Below, in pieces: positions 45,955 to 52,626 of a stretch of 64,000 nucleotides of DNA. Every line of letters starts with the position of its first letter. Positions within the stretch are counted from its first letter, which is position 1. The translations under genes were made by a program, and so were the position numbers. The notes below the pieces were generated by a model, which saw only the letters and a list, made by a program, of their open reading frames with translations, was not told the origin of the DNA and ran no database searches. The stretch is from Candidatus Scatomonas merdigallinarum (GTDB lineage: Bacteria; Bacillota; Clostridia; Lachnospirales; Lachnospiraceae). The stretch lies in NCBI GenBank assembly GCA_018716305.1, contig DVKB01000032.1:186001-250000 (forward strand). The letters run 5' to 3'.

Positions 45955-45980
45955 AAAAGCCGGCGTTTCGTCCGGCTTTT
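45955..45980. terminator. Bidirectional terminator between amiE and the Gfo/Idh gene
   Basis: AAAAGCCGG (45955-45963) and CCGGCTTTT (45972-45980) give a compact hairpin with T runs on both strands. Confidence 0.88.
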
Positions 45981-46015
45981 CCCTTGCATATCTGCAGAGT
46001 TTTCTAAAACTATCC

Positions 46016-47185
46016 TTAAAAATCCACCGGCACAGGTTCGGGGCGCTCAAAGGTTGTGGTCATCTCCGCAAAACGATGTTCTTTCGCGGAGGTCAGGATC
46101 CCTTCCATAATTTCCAGAACATGCAGGGCCATATCTCCGCTGGCCCGGTTCCGGCGTCCCTCCCGAAGGGCCAGCGCCAGATCCACCAGGCCGATGCCTC
46201 TGCTGTTTACACTCTGGAGTACCGAATTGTGTCCATGTTTTACCGGAATTTTTTCCCAGGGTGCCTGCATCTGTTCTTCCGACCTGGGGGATACCAGCCA
46301 GCGGCTGGTGCTTTCATCCCGGAGAAGCACCTCTCCCCCGAAATAATTGGGGCCGGCGCAGGGATCCGGCTCTGTAATCGTCAGGCAGGCCTTCGTCCCG
46401 TAAAGCTCCATTCTGGGCATCTCGGAATCCCAGACGTCAAAACTGAAGCAGGCGCTGATCAGCGCCCCGCACTGAAACTCCAGATTGGCGATCACATGGG
46501 TCATGACCTCCGGATCTACCTCAATGGTTCTCCCGGTATAGGGGCCGGTATGCACGGTTCTTTCTTTCCGAGCCTGGCCCGCCATGCCGGACACCCGGCG
46601 GACCGGTCCCAGCAGAGAGAGCAGAGCCGTCAGATAGTAAGGCCCCATATCCATCAGAGGGCCGGCTCCCTTCTGATAGTAGAAGGCCGGATTGGGATGG
46701 ACGCCCTCCCAGCCGGGACACACCATGCAGGCAGTGCCTCCGATGATCTCTCCCAGCCTGCCGCTGTCCAGAAGACTGCGGTAGGTCTGCAGTCTGCCTC
46801 CCATAAAGGTGTCCGGCGCGCAGCCCACGTAAAGTCCTTTTTCTCTGGCCAGACTCATGATCTCCTGTCCTTCCGCAAAAGTGGATGCCAGCGGCTTTTC
46901 TGAATATACATGCTTGCCCGCCTTAAGAGCCGCCAGGTTATAGGCATAATGAAAGGCAGGAACCGTCAGGTTCATAACAACGTCAATCTCCGGATCCGCG
47001 ATCAGTTCCGCCCCGCTGGCGTAGGCCTTTTGAAAGCCGAATTCCCCGGCCTTTCTCCGGGCCTTTTCCAGGCTGGTGCAGGCGCAGCCGTAAAGTTCTA
47101 CCACTTCCGGGTAATTCTTCAGATTATTCAGATAGACTGTGCTGATATCGCCCAGACCGATAACGCCTACTTTCAATGCTCCCAT
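46016..47185 (-). CDS. Gfo/Idh/MocA-family NAD(P)-dependent oxidoreductase
   Basis: 389 residues from ATG 47185 (AGGAGGAG upstream). The Rossmann start is KVGVIGLGDIS, the catalytic-lysine motif EKPLAS near residue 95, and the C-terminal alpha/beta domain follows, with GPLMDMGPYYLTALLSLLG as the substrate-side His/Asp-type region. Such enzymes oxidise or reduce hydroxyls of sugars, inositols or amino sugars. It lies directly after the rplL terminator, where rpoB would normally be, and has no pathway neighbours to indicate a substrate. Confidence 0.88.
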   Translation of the reverse strand: MGALKVGVIGLGDISTVYLNNLKNYPEVVELYGCACTSLEKARRKAGEFGFQKAYASGAELIADPEIDVVMNLTVPAFHYAYNLAALKAGKHVYSEKPLASTFAEGQEIMSLAREKGLYVGCAPDTFMGGRLQTYRSLLDSGRLGEIIGGTACMVCPGWEGVHPNPAFYYQKGAGPLMDMGPYYLTALLSLLGPVRRVSGMAGQARKERTVHTGPYTGRTIEVDPEVMTHVIANLEFQCGALISACFSFDVWDSEMPRMELYGTKACLTITEPDPCAGPNYFGGEVLLRDESTSRWLVSPRSEEQMQAPWEKIPVKHGHNSVLQSVNSRGIGLVDLALALREGRRNRASGDMALHVLEIMEGILTSAKEHRFAEMTTTFERPEPVPVDF

Positions 47186-47214
47186 AAAAAATTCTCCTCC
47201 TGAACTTTTGTAAA

Positions 47215-47254
47215 AGCCCGTACAGAAATACTGTCCTGCATTCCTGTACGGGCT
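47215..47254 (-). terminator. rplL terminator
   Basis: AGCCCGTACAG and CTGTACGGGCT form an 11-bp stem, with TTTTAC following on the minus strand and CTTTTT on the plus. It ends the ribosomal operon about 30 bp after rplL. Confidence 0.85.
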
Positions 47255-47284
47255 CTTTTTCAAATCTATATTCCGACTCGCGAA

Positions 47285-47665
47285 TTATTTCAGGGTAACT
47301 TTTGCTCCCTCAGCCTCCAGTTTGGTCTTCAGCTCGTCAGCCTCTGCCTTGGCAGCTGCCTCTTTGATTACCTTCGGAGCGTTGTCTACCATCTCTTTTG
47401 CCTCTTTCAGGCCCAGGCCGGTAGCTTCACGAACAACTTTGATAACTTTAACTTTGTTGGGTCCAACCTCAGTCAGCTCAACATCAAACTCGGTCTTCTC
47501 CTCCTCAGCGGCTGCCTCGCCAGCTCCGCCGGCTGCTGCTACAACAACGCCTGCTGCTGCGGATACGCCGAACTCTTCCTCACAAGCTTTTACCAGCTCA
47601 TTCAGTTCCAGTACAGATAACTCTTTGATAGCTTCGATAAACTCAGCGGTAGTTAACTTTGCCAT
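47285..47665 (-). CDS. rplL: 50S ribosomal protein L7/L12
   Basis: 126 residues from ATG 47665 (GGAGG upstream). N-terminal dimerisation helices are followed by the Ala/Gly-rich hinge (about 37-55) and the globular C-terminal domain ([34 protein letters not shown]). It forms the ribosome stalk with L10 and recruits translation factors. It is the last gene of the rplJ-rplL unit. Confidence 0.98.
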   Translation of the reverse strand: MAKLTTAEFIEAIKELSVLELNELVKACEEEFGVSAAAGVVVAAAGGAGEAAAEEEKTEFDVELTEVGPNKVKVIKVVREATGLGLKEAKEMVDNAPKVIKEAAAKAEADELKTKLEAEGAKVTLK

Positions 47666-47736
47666 TGTAAATTCCTCCATTTTTCATTCTTATTTTTCAA
47701 TCTTATGTTGCCTGTATTCAGGCGGCTGGGGACAGA

Positions 47737-48243
47737 TTATTCTGCCGCAGCGCTCTCGCCGCCGTTGGCCTCAGCGATCTGCTTAAGCACACGGGCGAAG
47801 TTGGCGATGGGAGACTGGATGCTTCCAAGCAGCTTGCCCAGCAGTTCCTCTCTGGACGGGATCGCGGACAGGGCCTGTACGCCTGCGGCGTCATAATAAT
47901 TGCCTTCCACAACGCCGGCTACCAGTTCCAGCTTCGGATTCTTTTTCGCGAACGCAGCCAGAACTCTGGCGGGAGCTGTGGCGTCATCTTTAGAAACAGC
48001 CAGAGCGTTGGTTCCTTCCAGATGTTTGCAGAGCTCTTCGCAGGGAGTTCCCTGGAACGCGAAATTCATCATCGTGTTTTTGTAGACTTTGTAAGCGATT
48101 CCGGCTTCTCTCAGGGTTCTGCGCAGTTCCGTATCCTGTGCTACGGTCAGGCCGCTGTAGTTTACCAGAACAACTCCGTCGGCGTCGGCGATCACGTTAG
48201 AAATCTCGTCGATTACCGGCTTCTTCAGTTCTACTTTTGCCAT
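47737..48243 (-). CDS. rplJ: 50S ribosomal protein L10
   Basis: 168 residues from ATG 48243 with a strong AAGGAGGTG. The N-terminal RNA-binding part reads KKPVIDEISNVIADADGVVLVNYSGLTVAQDTELR; the C-terminal helix binds L7/L12 dimers. It forms the base of the ribosome stalk. An L10 leader with a terminator lies upstream, so the L10-L12 complex should repress its own mRNA. Confidence 0.97.
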   Translation of the reverse strand: MAKVELKKPVIDEISNVIADADGVVLVNYSGLTVAQDTELRRTLREAGIAYKVYKNTMMNFAFQGTPCEELCKHLEGTNALAVSKDDATAPARVLAAFAKKNPKLELVAGVVEGNYYDAAGVQALSAIPSREELLGKLLGSIQSPIANFARVLKQIAEANGGESAAAE

Positions 48244-48281
48244 GAATGGTGCACCTCCTTGTAGTATTTGTGTACACGCGC

Positions 48282-48400
48282 AAAAAATCCCGCTCCGCCG
48301 AAACGGAACAGGACACGAAATTCTCAAAACAAAGAATGTTCATCCTCGGCAGGCGTTGACTCCTTACGCCTTGCGGCACCTGCTGTCTTCGGCGTGATAC
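48282..48400 (-). ncRNA. Ribosomal protein L10 leader with attenuator
   Basis: The minus strand contains GCCGAAGACAGCAGGTGCC, AAGGAGTCAACGCCTGCCGAGG and the linking hairpin, the hallmark of the L10 leader. Downstream, TCCTGTTCCG and CGGAGCGGGA (48313-48288) form a terminator followed by TTTTTT. L10 binding is expected to favour termination. Confidence 0.9.
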
Positions 48401-48407
48401 AGGAGGT

Positions 48408-48436
48408 ATGATAGCACGCCGGGAGCGGTTTGTCAA
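48408..48436 (-). promoter_or_regulatory. rplJL promoter
   Basis: TTGACA (48436-48431), 17 bp, TATCAT (48413-48408). Confidence 0.85.
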
Positions 48437-48438
48437 TC

Positions 48439-48487
48439 ATTATTTTTCCAGGGCAGGCGCCTATATTATTTTTCCAGGGCAGGCGCC
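48439..48487. repeat. Two-copy 23-bp tandem repeat upstream of rplJ
   Basis: Positions 48439-48461 and 48465-48487 are identical and separated by TAT (period 26). Each contains TTTTTCCAGGGCAGGCGCC. It lies between the rplA terminator and the rplJ -35 box. Confidence 0.85.
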
Positions 48488-48522
48488 AATGGTTACTTCA
48501 CAGCAACGCCAAATGACCATAC

Positions 48523-48565
48523 AAAAAACTGCCGGGATCCCATCCGCGGGTTCCGGCAGTTTTTT
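48523..48565. terminator. rplKA terminator
   Basis: AAAAAACTGCCGG and CCGGCAGTTTTTT form a perfect stem about 16 bp after the rplA stop. Confidence 0.9.
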
Positions 48566-48580
48566 GCTTTTTATTCTTAT

Positions 48581-49273
48581 TTATGCAAGCTTAACCGGGT
48601 TGATCTTCACGCCGGGTCCCATGGTGGGAGCCATGGTCACGCTCCGCAGGAACTGGCCTTTGACAGCGGAAGGTCTTGCCTTGTTAATTGCACCGATCAG
48701 CGTCTGGAAGTTGTCCGCTAACTGCTCCTCTGTGAAGGAAGCTTTTCCGATTGGCACGTGAATGATATTGGTCTTGTCGAGACGGTACTCAACTTTACCG
48801 GCTTTGATATCGGCAATGGCTTTGGTCACGTCCATGGTAACCGTTCCGGATTTCGGGTTGGGCATCAGGCCTTTGGGTCCCAGGATACGTCCCAGACGTC
48901 CCACAACGCCCATCATGTCCGGGGTAGCTACAACCACGTCAAAATCCAGCCATCCTTCATTCTGGATCCTGGGGATCAGCTCCTCTGCTCCTACGAAATC
49001 CGCTCCGGCAGCCTCAGCCTCATCTGCTTTTGCTCCCTTGGCGAATACCAGAACCCGGACGGTTTTGCCGGTTCCGTGAGGCAGAACTACAGCGCCGCGG
49101 ATCTGCTGATCCGCATGACGTCCGTCGCAGCCTGTACGGATGTGAACTTCGATGGTCTCATCAAATTTAGCCACTGCCAGTTTCTTTACGAGGGCCACAG
49201 CCTCTTCGGGGTCGTAAAGATTAGCGCGGTCTACTGCTTTTGCAGCTTCAACATATTTCTTACCATGTTTCAT
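48581..49273 (-). CDS. rplA: 50S ribosomal protein L1
   Basis: 230 residues. Hallmarks include [16 protein letters not shown], the central domain, and [14 protein letters not shown] near 130. L1 forms the mobile stalk that handles deacylated tRNA at the E site and is a translational repressor of its own operon in many bacteria. A hairpin-prone 28-nt sequence shared with the rplK leader lies just upstream and may be its mRNA target. Confidence 0.98.
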   Translation of the reverse strand: MKHGKKYVEAAKAVDRANLYDPEEAVALVKKLAVAKFDETIEVHIRTGCDGRHADQQIRGAVVLPHGTGKTVRVLVFAKGAKADEAEAAGADFVGAEELIPRIQNEGWLDFDVVVATPDMMGVVGRLGRILGPKGLMPNPKSGTVTMDVTKAIADIKAGKVEYRLDKTNIIHVPIGKASFTEEQLADNFQTLIGAINKARPSAVKGQFLRSVTMAPTMGPGVKINPVKLA

Positions 49274-49291
49274 TTCTAATATAACCTCCTA

Positions 49292-49319
49292 GTGGTAATT
49301 GCGGGATCTTCCCTCCCAC
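49292..49319 (-). promoter_or_regulatory. Conserved leader element before rplA (candidate L1 site)
   Basis: A 28-nt sequence (minus: GTGGGAGGGAAGATCCCGC... to ACCAC) with GTGG/CCAC ends and a GGGA/TCCC inner stem. It matches the element before rplK at 25 of 28 positions. Confidence 0.5.
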
Positions 49320-49358
49320 GGTTCGTTTCAAGCCCTGCGGCTTATAAGCTGTTTCGGC

Positions 49359-49784
49359 TTAGTCCTCTACAACGATTCCCATACTTCTGGCGGTGCCGGC
49401 GATCATGCTCATGGCCGCCTCAACGGAAGCAGCGTTCAGATCGGGCATCTTCATCTCAGCGATCTCACGGACTTTGTCCTTGGAGATAGTTGCCACCTTG
49501 TTCTTGTTGGGAACACCGGAACCGGATTTAATATTGCAGGCTTTCTTCAGAAGCACTGCTGCCGGCGGGGTTTTGGTTATAAAGCTGAAACTTCTGTCTG
49601 CGTATACAGTGATCACTACGGGGATGATCAGATCACCCTTGTCAGCAGTTCTGGCATTGAACTCTTTGGTGAACTGTACAATGTTTACGCCGTGCTGTCC
49701 CAGAGCAGGACCAACAGGCGGAGCCGGTGTTGCCTTTCCGGCAGGAATCTGTAATTTGATGTAACCTGTAACTTTCTTTGCCAT
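49359..49784 (-). CDS. rplK: 50S ribosomal protein L11
   Basis: 141 residues from ATG 49784 (AGGAGGTG upstream). The proline-rich N-terminal loop [25 protein letters not shown] and the C-terminal rRNA-binding domain are intact. L11 forms the GTPase-associated centre and is needed for RelA-type stringent response activation. It lies between nusG and rplA. Confidence 0.98.
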   Translation of the reverse strand: MAKKVTGYIKLQIPAGKATPAPPVGPALGQHGVNIVQFTKEFNARTADKGDLIIPVVITVYADRSFSFITKTPPAAVLLKKACNIKSGSGVPNKNKVATISKDKVREIAEMKMPDLNAASVEAAMSMIAGTARSMGIVVED

Positions 49785-49806
49785 TTTTGGCACCTCCTAA
49801 TAAAAT

Positions 49807-49834
49807 GTGGTAATTGCGGGGATTTCCCTCCCAC
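49807..49834 (-). promoter_or_regulatory. Conserved leader element before rplK (candidate L1 site)
   Basis: The second copy of the 28-nt element, 22 bp before the rplK start, with three differences from the copy before rplA. Confidence 0.5.
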
Positions 49835-49841
49835 AGGCCGG

Positions 49842-50366
49842 TCAGCCGACCTTTTTGACTTCTGAAAAGCTGATTTCCACAGGGGTCTCCCGGCCGAAAA
49901 GCTCCACGTTGATGGTGACCACCTGTTTTGTCTTGTTGATGTTCTGGATGACTCCGGCTGTGTCCTTCCAGGCTCCGCCTGTGACGACCACGGAATCTCC
50001 CACTTCCAGGTCTACCTCGACCCTTCTGCTCTCTCCCTGGATTCCCAGAGGCAGCATCTCCTCGGGAGTCAGGGGCACCGGTTTGGATCCCGGTCCCACG
50101 AATCCGGTAACGCCGCGGGTATTTCTGACCACATACCAGGTGTCGTCATTCATAACCATGTTCAGAAGAACATAACCGGGGAACAGCTTGCGCTGCACCT
50201 GCTTCTTGGTTCCGTTCTTAACCTCCACCACATCTTCCATGGGGACGCGGACTTCCAGAATCTGGTCTTCGAGATGTCTGTTCTCAATCGTCTTCTCGAT
50301 ATTGGCTTTGACTTTGTTTTCATAGCCCGAATAGGTGTGGACTACATACCATTTTGCTTCTGACAT
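49842..50366 (-). CDS. nusG: Transcription termination/antitermination protein NusG
   Basis: 174 residues. The NGN domain (AKWYVVHTYSGYENKVKANIE, LFPGYVLLNM) is followed by the KOW domain (LEVGDSVVVTGGAWKDTAGVIQNIN). It binds RNA polymerase to modulate pausing and Rho termination and couples transcription to translation. It is in the standard secE-nusG-rplK order. Confidence 0.98.
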   Translation of the reverse strand: MSEAKWYVVHTYSGYENKVKANIEKTIENRHLEDQILEVRVPMEDVVEVKNGTKKQVQRKLFPGYVLLNMVMNDDTWYVVRNTRGVTGFVGPGSKPVPLTPEEMLPLGIQGESRRVEVDLEVGDSVVVTGGAWKDTAGVIQNINKTKQVVTINVELFGRETPVEISFSEVKKVG

Positions 50367-50382
50367 CGAATCACCCTATCCC

Positions 50383-50622
50383 TTACCTGATTATCCATTC
50401 AATGGCCTGCAGCGCGACGCTGTCCACCAGCGTAATCAGGATGCAGAACACAACAGAAATCGCGATCACAGCGATCGCCTGCTTGCCAAGTGTCTTCCGG
50501 TCCGTCCAGATGATTTTCTTGAACTCTGTCTTCAGACCCTTGAACCAGCTTTTCTTTTCTTTCCGTTCTTTTTTGTTCTTCTTGTCGGCCTTTCCGGAGT
50601 CTTTTACTACTTCGTCTGCCAT
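50383..50622 (-). CDS. secE: Preprotein translocase subunit SecE
   Basis: 79 residues from ATG 50622. A lysine-rich cytoplasmic N-terminus precedes WFKGLKTEFKKIIWTDRKTL, the conserved amphipathic helix, and a single membrane helix (about 50-72). It clamps SecY in the secretion channel. Confidence 0.95.
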   Translation of the reverse strand: MADEVVKDSGKADKKNKKERKEKKSWFKGLKTEFKKIIWTDRKTLGKQAIAVIAISVVFCILITLVDSVALQAIEWIIR

Positions 50623-50640
50623 CTTCTCACCTCGCACCCA

Positions 50641-50790
50641 TTACTTGGTCTCTTTGTGTAACGTGTGTTTTCTGCAGAACTTACAGTACTTGCTGGTCTC
50701 CATCCGGTCGGGATGGTTCTTTTTCTCTTTTGTCATGTTGTAGTTCCGCTGTTTACATTCTGTACATGCCAATGTAATCTTTACGCGCAC
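50641..50790 (-). CDS. rpmG: 50S ribosomal protein L33
   Basis: 49 residues starting at GTG 50790, chosen because GGAGG lies eight bases upstream and the family length is 49. Zinc-ribbon cysteines are present (CTEC, CKFC), so this is the zinc-binding form. It is the first gene of the rpmG-secE-nusG-rplK-rplA unit. Confidence 0.95.
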   Translation of the reverse strand: MRVKITLACTECKQRNYNMTKEKKNHPDRMETSKYCKFCRKHTLHKETK

Positions 50791-50895
50791 GACTTCCACC
50801 TCCACTGTGTATTTGCGTATTACGACGGCCTTTTCCCATAACAGAAATGCCTGGGACCCAGCGCATGCCATTCGCTGTTTTCAGGCATAAAAAAA

Positions 50896-50942
50896 AGACC
50901 TACTTCCATGTCGCTCACTAACTATATCATGAAGCAGGTCTT
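50896..50942 (-). terminator. Terminator of the AlkD-like gene, enclosing a promoter
   Basis: AGACCTGCTTC and GAAGTAGGTCT (minus strand) form an 11-bp stem with one mismatch, followed by a run of eight Ts. The 25-nt loop contains the -10 box of the next operon. Confidence 0.75.
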
Positions 50943-50949
50943 CTGTCAA
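50921..50949 (-). promoter_or_regulatory. rpmG-secE-nusG-rplKA promoter
   Basis: TTGACA (50949-50944), 17 bp, TATAGT (50926-50921). It overlaps the terminator at 50896-50942. Confidence 0.85.
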
Positions 50950-50954
50950 GGTTT

Positions 50955-51632
50955 TCATTTGATCCTCAGGGCGCGCAGACAGGTTTTCTGTTCTTCCGAA
51001 ATTCTCCGGCTCTCCAGGGCTTTCTGAATGGTCTTGTTGTGGGTCCAGGGATCCAGGCGCCGCTCCTGAAGGTACGGCAGAGCCGCCCCGTACTGCTTTG
51101 CCAGTGCTGTGGCGAAATACCAGGCCGTCATCATATTGACATAATATTCTTCTGACCGCAGGGAAGCCGCCAGTTCCAGATACTCCGGCCGGAAAGCCTC
51201 ATCCAGATAGAACCTCATGAGCATTCCCAGCCCGAAGCGCACGGTATAAGTCTCACCGGAAGCGATCCACACGCGGATCTTTTCCAGCAGCTCCGGCAGA
51301 TGTTTTCCGAAGACTTTCGGACACACCATGTCGCAGGTGGCCCAGTTGTTTATATACGGCAGAAAGTTTTCCACATACTCCATGGCCTGACCGTAGTCCT
51401 TCACTGTTTCCAGCAGGAATCCGTGAAGATTGTTTTCCTCGTAATACCGATGAGGAAGCAGTTTCAGAAACTCCCGGGATTCCGGGGTTTTCGCGTATTC
51501 CTTTGCCAGCCTCCGCAGTTCAGGCGTCCGCACGCCGATCACTGTCTCGGGGTCCACTGTGGGCATCAGTTTCGCCTGAAAATCCCGGTATTTCAGATCC
51601 TGCAGGGCAAACAGCGTTTTCAGTATTTCCAC
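50955..51632 (-). CDS. DNA alkylation repair protein, AlkD-like HEAT-repeat family
   Basis: 225 residues starting at GTG 51632 (GAGGAG upstream). IGVRTPELRRLAKEY, ENNLHGFLLE and NNWATCDMVCPK are typical of the short AlkD-related HEAT-repeat proteins. The family excises or binds alkylated bases; the short members are poorly characterised, so glycosylase activity is inferred. It is downstream of the YitT-family gene on the same strand (16 bp). Confidence 0.85.
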   Translation of the reverse strand: MEILKTLFALQDLKYRDFQAKLMPTVDPETVIGVRTPELRRLAKEYAKTPESREFLKLLPHRYYEENNLHGFLLETVKDYGQAMEYVENFLPYINNWATCDMVCPKVFGKHLPELLEKIRVWIASGETYTVRFGLGMLMRFYLDEAFRPEYLELAASLRSEEYYVNMMTAWYFATALAKQYGAALPYLQERRLDPWTHNKTIQKALESRRISEEQKTCLRALRIK

Positions 51633-51648
51633 GTTTTTCTCCTCTCTG

Positions 51649-52494
51649 TCAGTCTTTATAGATGAACCGGCCGTCCAGCTCTGTGGTCTTGACGATATTG
51701 ATAAAGGCAGCCGGATCCGTCCGGCGGATAGACCGCACCAGGCTTTTGACCTCCTGTCCGGAAACCACCGAATAGATCATCTTTTTCTCCTGGTTGGTGT
51801 AGCAGCCGGTGCCGTCCAGCACCGTGGCGCTGTGGTTCGTCTGCTCCATAATCACCTGATAGATCTTTTCATACTGTTGGCTGATAATAAACAGCGTGGC
51901 CTTCTGGTATTTCCGGTACAGCAGGTGAATCACCTGTGTGGAAGCGTACTGGAAAATGATGGAATACAGGGCTTTATCCCAGCCGAACAGCAGGCCCGCC
52001 GCCGCCAGGATCACGCAGTTGGCGGCCAAAGTAATGTTCCAGGGATCCCGGTTCAGCCGGTGTCCGTAGACATTGGCCAGAATATCCAGACCTCCGGTGG
52101 ATCCGCCGGCCAGCATGGCCATGCTGATGCAGACTCCGTTGATAATTCCTCCGAAAACACTTCCCAGCAGCACATCGCTGGTCACCGCGAAGGCCGGAAT
52201 GATGTCGGTGAGAAGACCGCAGAGCCCTACGCTTAAGCAGGTGTAAATGATAAAACGTTTTCCCAGATCCCGGAAGCTGACCATCAGAGCCAGAATATTT
52301 AAGGGATAGCTGACCAGTGAAAAGGCCAGGCTCACATGCCAGAAGGAATCCCCCACCCGCTGGACCAGCAGGGCAATGCCGTTGAATCCTCCCGGATACA
52401 ATCCTACCGCGTTGACAAAGGTGTTGATGTTAAAAGCCATGCAAATCGCTGAAACCGTCACCATAACGGCCGCCTTGGCTTCCCGTTTCCACAT
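51649..52494 (-). CDS. YitT-family membrane protein (DUF161 + DUF2179)
   Basis: 281 residues from ATG 52494 (AAGGAGGAT upstream). Five to six membrane helices fill about 10-190 (MVTVSAICMAFNINTFVNAVGLYPGGFNG, GGSTGGLDILANVY), followed by a cytoplasmic DUF2179 domain (TLFIISQQYEKIYQVIMEQTNHSATVLDGTGCYTNQEKKMIYSVVSG). Function is unknown; the family is often multicopy in Clostridia. Confidence 0.88.
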   Translation of the reverse strand: MWKREAKAAVMVTVSAICMAFNINTFVNAVGLYPGGFNGIALLVQRVGDSFWHVSLAFSLVSYPLNILALMVSFRDLGKRFIIYTCLSVGLCGLLTDIIPAFAVTSDVLLGSVFGGIINGVCISMAMLAGGSTGGLDILANVYGHRLNRDPWNITLAANCVILAAAGLLFGWDKALYSIIFQYASTQVIHLLYRKYQKATLFIISQQYEKIYQVIMEQTNHSATVLDGTGCYTNQEKKMIYSVVSGQEVKSLVRSIRRTDPAAFINIVKTTELDGRFIYKD

Positions 52495-52575
52495 AGGCAG
52501 ATCCTCCTTCCCTGAAGCCGATTGCTCTACAGAAAGTATACCATAAACCGCTCCGTTCCGCCAGAAAGACCTCCA

Positions 52576-52607
52576 CAAAAAAGGAGCCGCATCCCACAGC
52601 TCCTTTT
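52576..52607 (-). terminator. Terminator after the chimeric ORF
   Basis: AAAAGGAGC and GCTCCTTTT pair; on the minus strand TTTTTT follows. Confidence 0.85.
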
Positions 52608-52626
52608 CTCAGAGGTTACTTGTTTT

